Part shown: one piece after another, positions 24,475 through 37,104 of the stretch
How the letters are laid out: the number at the start of each line of letters is the position of its first letter
Position numbering within the stretch: the stretch's first letter is position 1
Assembly: GCA_013368315.1 (NCBI GenBank)
Contig: JAACJM010000105.1
Coordinates: forward strand, 186,001-250,000
Length of the DNA: 64,000 bases
From: Tetrapyrgos nigripes
Lineage: Eukaryota; Basidiomycota; Agaricomycetes; Agaricales; Campanellaceae
Reading direction: 5' to 3'
Program-made: the position numbers and the translations under genes
The notes under the pieces: generated by a model
What the model was told of the DNA's origin: nothing
What the model saw: only the letters and a program-made list of their open reading frames with translations
Database searches by the model: none

Positions 24475-26295
24475 GGCGTGAATTTTGTAGGGTGTTATAT
24501 CGGATTTCCTGGGTTGATGCACTGAGTGCTGCGCGTAAGCGTTGGCCAGGCGTCAGGCTGTACATTCGACGTTATTTGGTGACTCGGACATTGCGGAAGT
24601 ATATGATACCCTCGCTACTGCATGTATCTGTCTGTATACATAAGCCAGAATAATCAACCTGTGCTCCAACAGTTCAACCTAATAGCAGTTGTTATTTTTC
24701 GGAATCTTGGTCCTGGAGATAGGTTAGTTTTTCAAAATCTTGGATAAAATACAACCTAATACTCTGACAAAAAGCATAAGTGTTCTTTCAACGAGCGGTT
24801 CCTAGGTTGAAAGATGCCTCCAAATGGGTCAAATTGGGAAGTCATTTTCAACCTGCTGGAGTTTGATCTCAGAGAACTGGACTTAAAGCCCTCTGGATCT
24901 GACTTTGTTTCCAATTTCCAATTTCTTCGTTGTCTAACGTCCAGCGGCATACGTACTCTATATGCTGCTTTGTATCGAATCTCAGCAGCATAGTACAGAC
25001 CCCAAAATGACGAGCACGCCAACTCCTCATTCTCCTCCTCGACCTTTTGTTCCTGGCTGAGGATTTTCTTTATTAGAAGTTTTTGCACCCAACTCACACC
25101 ATGCCCGATCTTATCCACAGCTCCGACTCAATTGCTTTCAAGTGTCCCTGATGAATCGATGATGTCTTTCTAGACATATACAACAATCAAGAAGACGCCT
25201 CGAAGATCAAGTTATATGTCGACTCCTGATGAAGCAGCTCTCGGGCAGATCCCTCATCCGACGTGGATCACTGGACGCTCTGCATATCCTTAGCACCGTC
25301 AGTGCTACTGTGACCCGTTACCGGACACGGTATCGGAGTATTTCGACGGTAATTCTTGACTGGCACCCGTACCGTCAGTGAGCAGAGCAGCAAGCATAGA
25401 CTGCACGGTGCGATATGCAATCGGTCGACACGGTATATATATGGTACAAGTAACAAGTAGGCGTCAAGTGGAGAATCAGAAACTTCGAGATGAACCTACA
25501 GTAAGTACAAAAATGATGAAGTATTGGATCACTGATCATGAGGCGAGATGCGACAAAGACAGTGCAAAGGATAAGTACCTTGAACTTCTTGCCCGGAATA
25601 GCTGATAGGTACAATGATAATGAATTCCCTTTGCAAGCATTGGAGATGCAACAAAGATGCAAGGCATACGTTGAACTTGCCCGGGATGGCTGATCGGAAG
25701 AGTTCCTTTTTTTGTTGGAAAGATGCTGGAGTCTGTACTAGGAGCGCCGAATCATATCGATTCCCTTTCTGGACATATTACATAATTAAATGTCTCGAAA
25801 GGAAGGTCCCACGGCTTGCCCATTGACGGTATCTCCCTCTTCGTGCTGTACCGTAAACTTTCCTTCAAGAATTCCTGACGATACAGCATCCTTCACCGTC
25901 TCGCCGTTACTGTATGAGCCGTCCACATGCTCACAGCCCTACTCAGCGCAGGCTGATGTCCATGCGCGCAGTTATCACCGGCTGCTGGTCGGGGTGACAA
26001 CAATCCTCTTATCATCTGCGTGGTTCTGATTCAAAATTGAATACATGGGATTGTTAGCTCTAAACTCAGATCCCTCGGTGGACAATCAGTTTGAGCACAC
26101 GCCTCAATAGCAAAAATCAGAATCAGCATGGAGAAACATGGTGGGATCGTTGCATCATTGCATGACCTTGTGCTTATTTAGGCCTTCTTGGTGTGTCATA
26201 TCGTCAAGGGAGAGCTTCTCATGGTTTTCTATCGAGCGTTTTCCATTTGATACATATGGCATGTCTATGAGATTCCCCCACGCCCAGATGTCCGT
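24475..26295. other. Long intergenic region with short imperfect repeats
   Basis: No supported gene in 1.8 kb. A phrase occurs twice about 90 nt apart (around 25578-25605, TTGAACTTCTTGCCCGGAAT and around 25670-25698, TTGAACTTGCCCGGGATGGC), and the 25290-25390 segment repeats ACCGTCAGTG twice. This suggests old mobile-element or duplicated sequence, too worn to classify. Confidence 0.4.
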
Positions 26296-26302
26296 TATAA
26301 AA
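26296..26302 (+). promoter_or_regulatory. TATA box of fungalysin gene 2
   Basis: TATAAAA lies 102 nt before the ATG. The leader has the same CACGTCTCCCCAG phrase as its paralogues, but several nt of the next part are missing relative to copies 1, 3 and 4. Confidence 0.7.
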
Positions 26303-26397
26303 GATGGATGGTACTCGCTAGCACTCAGCAGCACGTCTCCCCAGTTTTGTCGAGCACGCTCGTGGAACTCTCATAGGCACGATCACTCGCACTCAAA

Positions 26398-28646
26398 ATG
26401 GCCCGTTTCAACAAAGTTTTCGCCTCAGTGCTTCTGGCTGTCGTCTATGCTTCAACCACTCTTGCTACGCCATGGCCAACTGCCTCCAAGCACGCCACCC
26501 ACCGTCGCCGAGACATCAGCAGTGATCTACAGATTGAGACTTTCCATCCAGCATCCACGTTCGAGACATTCGGCCAGGGGATAGACCATCCCTTGTCGAA
26601 GCGTGAAGACGCTTCATTGGACGAGATGGCTATTGCATTTGTCGCTTCACATCTTGGACTTGATGCCAATGATCTTGAAATCAAGTCCTCGTATGCGGCT
26701 GATGTTACCAGCCATGCTTACCTCAAGCAGAAGCATGTATGTTGTTCATCCATCGGCGTGGCTGTCTTCTAAATTTCGTTTACATAGGAAGGTATCCCTT
26801 TTGCTAACGCGGTTGCCAATGTCGCTATCAAATCCAACAAAGTCGTTTCCCTTGGCTCGTCCTTCACTAAGCCCAGTACGTTGCCTAGCAGCATTATAAT
26901 GTCCTTCGCGTCCTAACTTTATATACCAGACAAGATTGCTTCCTCTTCACCCACTGTTGTCGTTGAAGATGCTATCTCTACCGCTGAGCAAGCTCTATCG
27001 GGTACTTACAATCAACACCCTACCACTTTGGAGTATCTGGTGAAGGATGATGGGTCTGCTGTCCTGAGTCACGTCATCCAGATTCAGAATGAGGAAGCTT
27101 TCACTTGGCACGAAGCATTCGTCGATGCGCACACTGGCGAGTTGGTCTCAGTCACTGACTTTGTCGCTAGCGCCACGGTGAGTAGTTCTTGAGTGACTAC
27201 CATGAGCTTTCTATTCATCGTATTTTTCCATACAGTACCTTGTTCTTCCCATCGAGAAGCAAAACATTACACAAGGCTTCGAGACTCTCACTGATCCTCA
27301 GAACACTGCCTCTTCCCCTCAAGGATGGCATTCCAACGGTACGACCTCTACGACGTAAGTTTCTGCACGCCTTTATTTTGGTTTGGTGCTAATTACATCT
27401 TCATCTCAGTGACACAAGCGGAAACAATGTCATCGCGTACAAAGGCCCTCAGACGAACACCACTCAAGAGTCTTCTTCCGAACTGAACTTCATATACACT
27501 CAAGATCCCAGCGTTTCTCCAACGACAACTGGAAACGTGAATGCTGCTAGGGTCAACGCCTTTTATCTTGGAAACACTCTGCACGACATTTGGTACCAGT
27601 GAGTAACGTCAAGTGGATTCATGTATTAGGTGGATTTACTGATGATGTCACTCAGATACGGCTTCACAGAGAGTGCCTTTAATTTCCAGCAGAACAACTT
27701 TGGAAAAGGAGGTGCTGGAAATGACCGAGTCCAAATCTCTGTTCAGGATCCAAGTGGTACGAACAATGCCAACTTTGCTACACCTCCTGAGTACGTTGTC
27801 ATTTTTTTTTTTTTTTTTGTGAGAAGTTTGCGCTGATCAGAAATTTGCTTGCTACAGTGGGCAACCTGGACAGATGAGGATGTTCCTGTTCACTCTCACT
27901 ACCGTAGGTTTACCGCTTTGGATTTGCTTCAGCGCAGAAATCTGACTTGTCCGAATCAGCCTGGGCGTGATGGTGTCCTCCAAAATGACATTCCTGTTCA
28001 TGAGAACACTCACGGTCTTACTAACCGGATGACTGGCGGAGGAACTGGCCGTTGCCTGCAGAGCACCGAAGCTGGTGGTATGGGTGAGGGTTGGTCCGAT
28101 GCTATGGCTGAGTGGACAGAACAAACTTCTGCTGAAATCCTCGACTGGGTCACCGGTACATACGTTCTCGATGACCCGGCTGGCGTTCGAAGCCACCCAT
28201 ACTCAACTTCTGCCTCCGTCAACCCGCTCCGTTACTCCAGCTTGCAAACCCTTAACGAAGTTCACGATATTGGTGAAGTCTGGGCCAACATGCTACACAA
28301 TGTCTACGCTGCGCTCGTTGGCGTCCACGGCTTCTCTCCGAATGCCAAGACAGACAGCACTGGAAGCGAAGGAAACGTCGTTTATCTTCATTTGTTCATG
28401 GATGCTCTTGCTCTGCAGCCTTGCAACCCGACTTGTGAGTGTTCTAATTTTCAGCCTTTCTTCGTGAGATTCGTTGCTAATCCATTCGCCGTAGTCCCTA
28501 CTGCCCGTGATGCCTGGATTCAAGCCGACCAGAACAGGTACGATGGTGCCAACAACTGTACCCTTTGGAAAGCTTTCGCCAGCAGAGGATTGGGTGTCAA
28601 TGCTGCCAACCATCGGGATGACAGTACTGTCCCCTCTGGTTGCTAG
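26398..28646 (+). CDS. Fungalysin (M36) secreted metalloprotease, copy 2
   Basis: Same layout as copy 1: signal peptide [19 protein letters not shown], propeptide with [15 protein letters not shown], then the catalytic domain with [20 protein letters not shown] and the zinc site [15 protein letters not shown]; the glutamate of [10 protein letters not shown] completes the zinc site. C-terminal [19 protein letters not shown] and GLGVNAAN precede the TAG at 28644-28646. It has the intron after TPPD (27792-27858, with an unusually long T run) but has lost the intron that copies 1 and 3 carry in the codon before TrpThr/TrpMet (AE|W). No frame break is needed. It is the closest relative of copy 4. 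Confidence 0.93.
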
Positions 28647-28850
28647 ATTTTTTTTTGTTACCTTGTAAATGACTGCTCGCCCCACGGACAACTTCAGCAA
28701 CGAACATTACCACCATGTTGTATCATTATGTTTCTCGTTAATCAGAGATTTTGGCAAAGGACAAGAAGTACATATGAGGTGGATGTGACTTGAGGCCTGC
28801 GAAAGTCTCAGCCTTGCTTTCATCTTTTTCCAACTCGCTTCCTGGCTACA

Positions 28851-29814
28851 ATTGGCGACGACGAGCGCCTCTCTGTCAAACTCTTGCCAGTTGGCAAGCT
28901 ATACGTGAAAAGCCTGGTCTTTAGGTCAGCGACAAAAGCTCAATTTCCCTTACTTTGCTGGCAACCTTCCTAATATAGTAGTTTGAACCAAGGTCAAAAT
29001 GACCCACAAGTTACAACACCGCGACTGGCCAGTGACGTTCAAGCGCAAACTGTCGCTATCGCCAGACTATACTCCACATTGTTGCTGAGCCAGAAGCCAA
29101 AACACTCGCAATTTTGAAGTGAGATTGTGTTGTTCCCATTCACGAGGTTTTTCGACCCAGACTTGATGTTCACGATGACAAATGAAAAAATGAAAAAATG
29201 AAAAATGATCAATTGAACTATCTACGCACAAAATGCTCACTCAAACCGCGTACTCTGACTACATGTGCTTTTGGATCGCCATTATGACTCCGGTATCACA
29301 TGGATGTAAGGCATGTATGTTTGATTAACAATTCTGATAGTGTTGCTAATCAACATGCAGCCAAGAGCAGTCACGTATGCGCATATTCTTCCGACTTCGA
29401 GCTCAAAATGACTAGGTAATGCCAATGGTGGACCAGATTCAGACTTGGAGTGACAGATTATGTGCAGGAGGGTAGTTCTTTCTCTGGTGATTCCCCTATC
29501 TCGTTCACTTTTTCCCGTGCTTATCATTGCCCTGAAGTGCTGCAGAAACAGCTAGTGAGGGGTCGGGGAAATAAAAATCTTGGCATTCACGAGTAGTCAA
29601 TGTGGGCGCAGGTCAGCAGCACAGACTAGCCAAGGTACGACCCCTCATTTCTGCGTGATGTTGTGCTCACCGGCGATTATTGCTGCATCTTGTATAGCAG
29701 CTTGTTATTGATACAAGCGAAAGATGCACCTTCCTGCTTCGAGGTCAACCGCAATGTTTTCTTATCTACATGTGGTATCAGTTGGAATCCACGGAGACCT
29801 AGCTAGAAATTAGC
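28851..29814. other. Intergenic between fungalysins 2 and 3
   Basis: No gene seen. A TGAAAAAA-type tandem run occurs at about 29183-29208. The rest is unremarkable promoter-side sequence. Confidence 0.4.
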
Positions 29815-29821
29815 TATAAAA
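29815..29821 (+). promoter_or_regulatory. TATA box of fungalysin gene 3
   Basis: TATAAAA lies 117 nt before the ATG, the same spacing as copy 1, followed by the shared leader phrase AGGACGTCTCCCCGGTCTTC. Confidence 0.7.
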
Positions 29822-29931
29822 GAGCGGCGATTCTTGCAGAGAAATAGCAGGACGTCTCCCCGGTCTTCTTCGTCTTCGAACTTCTCGTGAAGCTTCTCCT
29901 CTGCTCTTAAATTCAGTCACTCGCACTCGAA

Positions 29932-32259
29932 ATGGCCCGTTTCAACAAATTTTTCGCCTCGTTGTTTTTGGCTGTTGTCTATGCCTCCACGGCTCTCGCT
30001 GCCCCATGGCCAACTGCCTCCAAGCACGCCACCCACCGTCGCCGGGACATCAGCAGTGATCTCCAGATCGAGACCTTCCACCCAGAATCCAAGTTCGAGA
30101 CATTCGGTGAGGGCATAGACCATCCCTTATCGAAACGTGAAGACGCTTCCCTGGACGAGACGGCCATCGCATTCGCCGCCTCTCATCTTGGTGTCGATGT
30201 CAATGACATTGAAGTCAAGACTTCATTTGAAGCCGACATTATCAGTCATGCTTACCTCAAGCAGAAACATGTACGTTCGTTTTCGGTCGCCAATTCGCGG
30301 ATTTTCATTGAGTTGAGTTTCTTTTAGGATGGCATCGCTTTTGCCAACGCGGTTGCTAATGTCGCTATCAAATCAAACAAGGTCGTTTCTCTTGGTTCCT
30401 CGTTCGTCAAGCCCAGTGAGTCCTTTATAATGTGATGTCCTCATGCACGTTCTGACTTGATACAAGGCAAGATTGCTTCTTCCACGCCCAGTGTATCCGT
30501 GGAGGATGCTATCGCTACTGCTGAGCAAGCTTTAGATGGTACTTACAACCAGCATCCCACTGCTTTGGAATACTTGCAAAAGGACGATGGATCGGCCATC
30601 TTGACCCACGTCATCCAGATCGCGAATGAGGAAGACTTTACCTGGTTTGAGGCATTCGTTGATGCACACAGTGGGGAGTTGGTGTCTGTCACTGACTTTG
30701 TCAACGACGCCTCTGTGAGTGAAATTGATGAGCGACTATACTCTTCTTTACTGATATGATGTTTTTAGTACCGTGTCCTTCCCATCAAGAAGGAGGTTCT
30801 TACTGAAGGATTTGAGACACTTACTGATCCACAGAACCTCAACTCTTCTCCCCAAGGATGGCACTCCACAGGTACCACTTCTACGACGTAAGCTTCTACG
30901 TGGTTCTCCTTTTGTTTTGAGTAATTGATACTTAGCATCTCTGCCGCAGTGACACCAGTGGAAACAACGTCATAGCTTACAAGGGCACTCAAAGTGCCAC
31001 CACCCAGCAGTCATCCTCTGGATTGAACTTCATCTACACCCAGAATCCCAGCGCTTCTCCCACCTCGGCAGCTAATCTGGATGCTGCTAGAGTCAACGCG
31101 TTTTATGTCGTAAACACCGTGCACGACATCTGGTACCAGTATGTTTGTTACACGTACTCGGTACGAATGATCAGTTCGTTTTGCTGATGATGTCTATGTC
31201 TGCTTTGCCTTTTAGATATGGTTTCACTGAGAACACCTTCAACTTCCAGCAGAGCAACTTTGGAAAGGGTGGGGCTCAGAATGACCGAGTACTTGTTTCC
31301 GTCCAGGATTCATCTGGAACTAACAATGCCAACTTTGCTACTCCTCCCGAGTATGTTTTCATTTCAATTTTATTCTTGCGTTACGAAGCTCATACTGGTA
31401 AAATATTTCATTGTCGCAGTGGTCAATCTGGACAGATGAGAATGTTTTTATGGACCCTTACCAACGTATGTCTACTAGCGAGTTTATGGTCAAAGTTATG
31501 ACGCTGACTTGCTTTGTGAAGCCTCAACGTGACGGTGCAATTGAGAACGACATTGTGGTCCACGAATTCACTCATGGCCTCACTAACCGAATGACTGGTG
31601 GAGGAACTGGTCGTTGCCTTCAAACCACTGAAGCTGGTGGTATGGGTGAGGGTTGGTCTGATGCTATAGCTGAGTGAGTTCCTTCATCGCTGTATAAACT
31701 GATACATTACTGACTTTCTGCAGTTGGACCGAGAAAACTTCTTCTGCTGTTCCCGACTACGTCATGGGTCAATATGTCACTAATGACCCTGCTGGTATCC
31801 GAAGCTTCCCATACTCAACTTCCGCCTCGACCAATCCTCTCCGGTACTCCACCTTGCAAACCCGTAACGAAGTTCATGACATTGGTGAAATCTGGGCCAA
31901 CATCCTACACAACGTCTATGCTGCGCTCGTCGGTGCCCGTGGTTTCTCTACCACCGCCAACACCGATAGCACTGGCAGCCAAGGAAATGTTGTTTATCTT
32001 CATTTGTTCTTGGATGCTCTCGCTCTCCAACCTTGCAACCCCACCTGTACGTTATTTGATCTCCTTTTTTTTTTTGACCCATCTCTGATGTGGTGTTCTT
32101 GTACTAGTCCTCACTGCCCGTGACGCCTGGATCCAAGCTGATCAAAACAGGTATGGAGGTGCCAACAAGTGTACGCTTTGGAAAGCCTTTGCCAGCCGTG
32201 GATTGGGTGTCAATGCTGCCAATCGCCGCGATGACTCCACCGTTCCCGCTGGATGCTAA
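29932..32259 (+). CDS. Fungalysin (M36) secreted metalloprotease, copy 3
   Basis: Full-length preproenzyme: signal peptide [20 protein letters not shown], propeptide [15 protein letters not shown], catalytic domain with [20 protein letters not shown] and the zinc site [15 protein letters not shown], then EGWSDAIA with the third ligand. The C-terminus [20 protein letters not shown] ends in Cys and TAA at 32257-32259. This copy keeps both variable introns (after TPPD at about 31350-31419, and after SDAIAD at about 31675-31723), nine in all, so it probably shows the ancestral gene structure. It is close in sequence to copy 1. Secreted protein digestion is the expected job. Confidence 0.94.
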
Positions 32260-33453
32260 ACGCACTTTAATGATGGTTAATGTGTTCGATGACTGGAATT
32301 ATGACTGGACGGACCATGAATGTGATGGATGGATGGAATGGAAACAAAATTGTACTCCAATGTTGTACAGGGACTATGTATTGTTATTGCATTTTCGGGG
32401 AATTGGATCTTTTCTGCATGGAACACAGAGCAGTTGTTTGAGGTGGTGCTTTGACGTCACCCTCTCAGTGCACATCCAAACCTGCACAGTGGATCGGGAT
32501 GTTTGGAAGAAGATTAGACGCTTTCGCAAGCTTTGCCTCTGAATTTGCCAGGAGAGCACAGTGTACAGTTACTTCATAGTAGGTCGAAGCGAGTAGCGAT
32601 GCATAGCATGAGCTTCCCTTAGCAACCCGTAGGTTGCGCCACGAAATGACCTTGAAGCCCGTCTTGAAGCCCGTCTTGAAACCCGTCTATCTCGAAAGCT
32701 TGTGAAACTCAAAGACAACCTTGATTACAGTCATCTTGGTAAGTCTACAACCAGTTCTATATCTTGAATCCCATCGATCGCGATAAACGCATCCTCTGGC
32801 AAGTCGTAACTCGCGAATGAAAGGAGGCCTACCAGCAACTTGAACATTAAGGTTAAATTGGAACTTTAGACTTGAACTGAATCAGAAATCTGTTAGCACG
32901 ACTCGTTCATCTGCCACTTACAATTTGAGGCAGCAGCTAGGGAAGCTCAGACGGAGATCCATTCCAGTAGCGAGTCATTACCGTTGGGATTCATTATCAT
33001 GAAACGCGTTGGTAATCTGGGTATAAAGAGGATTTACACGCACGCGACTCGGACTTGATCGGTTAACTTCTGCGTTAGAATCGGTTTACTTCTCACTCCA
33101 TGTATGACTCCGTTCTACAATCGATAGAAACGCCCCAAACTCTAAATGAGGATCATCTGCAGCTTTAAGGTGCGTTACATACCTAGTTACTGATGTAAGT
33201 ATACGTATTGACACCCATCAAGCGCAGTATAATAGACCGTGCCTCGCCGATACACTTTTGAATCCTCACCACGCACTTTTTGCTCATACCTGCACTCTAG
33301 CATAGTGAAAAGCATCAAGAAAGGAGTTTTTTTGGTGATCGTTGAAAACGATTGCCGCTTTATTCAAGTCGTAGCTGGTTCTCGTCTAGGTGAGCTCTCC
33401 TTATTTAATTCCCTGGCCTTTTGCAGACAATCCCATATCCGACAGACTAGATT
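32260..33453. other. Intergenic region
   Basis: Apart from a 12-nt tandem repeat (separate entry) and a small perfect hairpin GCAACC-CGTA-GGTTGC at about 32622-32637, I see no gene or motif. Confidence 0.4.
32651..32686. repeat. Three tandem copies of a 12-nt unit
   Basis: CTTGAAGCCCGT, CTTGAAGCCCGT, CTTGAAACCCGT in a row; the third differs at one base. Confidence 0.9.
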
Positions 33454-34718
33454 ATGCCTGTCTTTCTCAATCCAGTGGTCGTGTTTCGACTATCATGCTT
33501 GATCCTCTCTGTGCTGGCGACCAATCTACCACAGCAGGATATCCTGACGATGGAAGCGGCAACAGACGCGTCTTTCCTCTTCTCTGGAAACAGTGATCTT
33601 CCCATTGGTGCATTCATTGTCACCAGTCTTTCAGGCGCAATTGCGCTAGCCACTTTCCTCGATCATAATCCCACTGTTGAGGTGACCCACCTCTTACTTT
33701 CCGACTCCAAAGCCGATGATCTACAGACAAAACCCAAGGCGCCCGAAGATTCACTACGGAACCATCCTGCGGTAGTAAACCATATCGTGACTCGTGCAGC
33801 ACCTACAGTCCGAACTTTTTCGTATTTGCTCTATCAACCAAAACTACTTCGTCCAGAGGGAAAGAGACCAACCTATGCGCCACTCTTCTTCGACAACTCT
33901 TTTCCTCGATTGCGAGAACTCACGCTACGTGGAGTTCGGCTATGGGGAGAAGAGGAGTGTGGACCTGATTTTTACGACCAAGATCCTGATGAAGAGTCAT
34001 TGCCAGCGTGCATCTTTCCTTCATTACACTCTGTAACGCATCTACATCTCGCGACAAATTTTGGGTACGGGCAGTTCCCTTCATCAATGTCCTTGAGAGA
34101 GTCGATGCCCTCGCTTTCACATCTCAGGTTAACTGCAGTATCAGTACCTAGCGAGTTACGGTCAGTATATTGCATCTTTACCCTCAAAGCCCTTTGAAGC
34201 CGGCTGACTGACAAGTCTCCTTTCTGTACTGTAGGACATGGAGATTCATGGATAATGCTGAACAGACACAGACGTACGTCTCGCTTTCTGTCAACGATTC
34301 TTCGGTTCATTCCACTGTACTGATTGTCTTTCCTTCCATGGTAACCAGCTCAATCTCACCAAATCTGACAATCCTCTACAATCCCGATTTCTATCCCTTA
34401 TTTCTCTTTTCGGACGATCACGATACTGGACCGATATGTGGAACTCCCGGAGTCGAGTATGACTACTTTCTAGAACGGCTTGGGGAGCAATCCGATCGAC
34501 TAGGCGACAAAGATCAAGCGAAGTTGAGGTTGATTTGGCCTATAGAAGAGGACTATAAGAAATATGGCCCAAGGTTTGGGATATACCCCGTTGATCGCGC
34601 TGTGAATGATTTCAAGGTGCGGGTGCTTAGGGAGGGAGATGGTGCTTGGTCTGTGCCACCATTGGAGGAGAGACCATGGGCAGCGCCAGGGGGACAGTGG
34701 TGGTTGCATGTACGGTGA
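33454..34718 (+). CDS. LRR-like protein of the mushroom F-box type, no F-box seen
   Basis: The first exon encodes a frame from ATG 33454 with leucine-rich phrases such as FPRLRELTLRGVRLWG, FPSLHSVTHLHLAT and SMPSLSHLRLTAVSVPSELR. It joins at about 34160 (donor GTCAGT, acceptor CTGTAG near 34234) to an exon starting TWRFMDNAEQTQT. A further 67-nt GTACGT...CCAG segment may be an intron but can also be read through. The C-terminus ends QWWLHVR. Spacing of leucines resembles the F-box/LRR proteins common in Agaricomycetes, which pick substrates for SCF ubiquitin ligases, but I find no F-box, so the start may lie further upstream or the gene may be a divergent member. Confidence 0.5.
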
Positions 34719-34989
34719 CAGACTAGTGCTGTTTATCAGACATACTCATTGGTACTACTTTCGACTATACGACTGGACTCGGGATTGATAATTTACAAAT
34801 GAACCACTCGGGCAGATACTATCATACAAACTGACAATGTGTGCAAGCAAGACTTGTACAGTATTCTACAGCTAAGAAAAAGATGGATATCCTACAAAAA
34901 CATGAAAAAAATGCAAGGTAGACTGCAGAGCAAAAAAATCAGCAATCTTCAGAGCTTTAGAGTAACAATTCTCCCAACCTTTGGGCGGC

Positions 34990-36225
34990 CTAATTTCGGG
35001 GTGTGGTTCGTGGGTCCCGAGGCTTTCGCCTCGAATCATCACATCTGACCTGTAAGGCCTGTATCTCGGCACGAAATGTTTCCTGAAAAATACATAGAAC
35101 CTTTCAGCTTTAGAAACCTCCGAAGAGAAGAAAAAAAGAAGGAAAGAAAACACAGACGTACGTCAGACCGATAAACCTCCATCAGAGCCATCGCACTCGC
35201 CCGGTTCCATTTGTATTCTTTCAACATCGCTTCCTGGGGTGGTACGAGACCAATGCCAACACTCTGCCCTTTAGTCAACGACAGAAACCTCGCAACTCTT
35301 TCCTTCACAGACTGATCCTTTTCATTAAACTCTTTCACAGTCTCAGGCAAAGCCCTCTTCCTTTCTTCTTCCTGTCTCCTTTGTTCTTCCTCCCGACGTT
35401 TGTCGTTGTATTCTTTCTGTTCACGCACATCTCGAACACTTTCCTCATATTTGGCTTGTTGAATTTTTGCTTGGCGAAGACGTTGTTGGAGAGTGATGTA
35501 ACGTTTGAGGTAGATGTAATTGTGTCTGTTGATGGACGGGAGAGCGCCAGGGTAGGGAGAGGTTGGGGAGAAAGGATAGGGATAGGTTTCGTCGAAGAGT
35601 TGCTGTGTACATGAAATGAAAAATGATTCGAATGTGCGTTAGTGAGTTGGACGACAGTATTCATGGAAGAAGGCTCAACGTACCCTATGCTCTTGAGTCA
35701 CTTCAGCCATCCGTTCAAGTTCATCATTCCCAACACCAAGCAAATCATCAATTGACTGGCCCTTCTTCTGTCTACTCTCTTTCTCTTCTTCAATGTACTC
35801 CTTCGGATCCTTGTCGAGCGCCTCATCCCGACTTAGATACCGAGACTCCACGTCCTCGAGATAAGCCTGAGCATTCAAATCATAGAGCTTTGATAAAAAC
35901 TCTTTCTGCTCTGATCGTAATTTCTCGATTTGCTGTTTCACACTGTCTGGTGTCTCCCTTTCGGGTTTCCAATCTGTTTCTAACAGTTCCTGAAGGCTAA
36001 AAATTGCGATAGATAAGTCAAAGGCTCGTCATCAGAAACAAGAGCAGTTCCACAGAGAGAAAAAATCGCGTTAGAACGCGACGCGTACGATGGAGCTGGT
36101 ACAGCGCGAAGGCGAAGGGTGTCCATAGCCACTTCGTGTAATTCTATCTTCTGTTGCAGCGTCTGTGGAGGCTCTGTGAATCCATTTTGGGTGAGATACT
36201 GTTGTGAAGGGGCTCTAGTGGACAT
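34990..36225 (-). CDS. Coiled-coil protein of unknown function
   Basis: Starts MSTRAPSQQYLTQNGFTEPP at 36225; further exons give LQELLETDWKPERETPDSVK, a helical stretch with QIEKLRSEQKEFLSKLYDLN, LFDETYPYPFSPTSPYPG, and a strongly charged coil with KRREEEQRRQEEERKR. A later exon reads FLSLTKGQSVGIGLVPPQEA; the last begins ETFRAEIQALQVRCDD and ends TTPRN at 34990. The high Glu/Lys/Arg/Gln content predicts long helices and a dimer or a scaffold. There is no signal peptide or membrane segment. I do not recognise the family. The last exon was chosen over a longer frame because it joins in phase and continues the helix. Confidence 0.6.
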
Positions 36226-37104
36226 GACGGTGACGTAACCAGTCAGACTAGTCTGCCCTAGGTCTCGCTCAAGAACTTCTATGCGTGCTCGTCTACTCGA
36301 GGGGAAGATATAACGATGCAGTTCCTAGTAACAATTGGTCTCCAAAGCCGGCACTGGCGAATGTATGTAACTATCAAAGCAAATGGGTACGAGGTAAGGG
36401 CAGGAAGAAGAAAAACAACAAGTTCGCTATCGAGCTCTATGTAAGATGAGCGAAACCAGAAAGGACACCAGGAAGATCTGCCATGTGATGAGTGAAAATA
36501 ACGGAGTCAAAGCGCAAGGTGGCCACTGGTGACCGACAGCGTGAACCGACAAAGCGTCGGTCTCAGGTGCTCGCTGCATAGACCGCGGTCAACTGTCATT
36601 AATATTTGGGCTTCAGGGCTGGTTGAACGGCTGCAAACTTCTACCTATCACTCCCAGAGTGGCCGCAACAGGCCGGCGGCGTTGACTTCCATGTTTCAGT
36701 ACTATTTGTAGTCCAAAGAACCACGTTCCGACATTGTTGCAAATTAGTACAGGGGTCGTCCTAAGTTATGGACTACTTTGTAGTTCGAAAAGAAAGAGAA
36801 AACTAAACGAGTGTGGGCTTGCCATCCAGCAATGTAGTATCAAACTAGAGTGCTAATAGGAAGTTGACGAGGGTATCCGCGTGATACTATAGGACAGCAA
36901 CAAAACAGAACCGTAGAAAATAGGAAATAAGTCGTTACTATGTGCGTTGTAAGTCCAAGAAAGAAATGTTCAGGCTAGATCGAATATACGTGCGCGAAAA
37001 GCCGTCATCGAATCAACAAAGAGGAGGTAAGGAGAAGGAGGTGATGGCCTATCTCTACTGTAACCGAAGTACGTTTGGCCATACGTCGCTCTTCTAAATC
37101 CCGT
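36226..37104. other. Intergenic, upstream of the coiled-coil gene
   Basis: Two minus-strand genes flank it. No gene or motif was recognised in the 0.9 kb. Confidence 0.4.

Larger units (their letters stand above)
26262..28850 (+). repeat. Duplicated block A (inverted partner at 51,245-53,855)
   Basis: From about 110 nt upstream of the leader to about 200 nt past the stop of fungalysin copy 2, the sequence, introns included, is nearly the same as the reverse complement of 51,245-53,855. Edges were judged by eye and may be off by 10-20 nt. Confidence 0.9.

Noticed and set aside
24756..25118. Minus-strand frame of 120 residues
   Set aside because: It opens on GTG, has no ATG near its start, no motif and no promoter or intron context; treated as chance.
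28430..28500. Read-through of the last fungalysin intron in copies 2 and 4
   Set aside because: The intron has no stop and a length divisible by three, but copies 1 and 3 show the exon join (PTF then TARDAW), so it is an intron.
35039..35428. Longer reading of the coiled-coil gene ending NISCRDTGLTGQM
   Set aside because: It reads through an intron; splicing at GTACGT to TTTTCAG gives an in-phase helical end instead.
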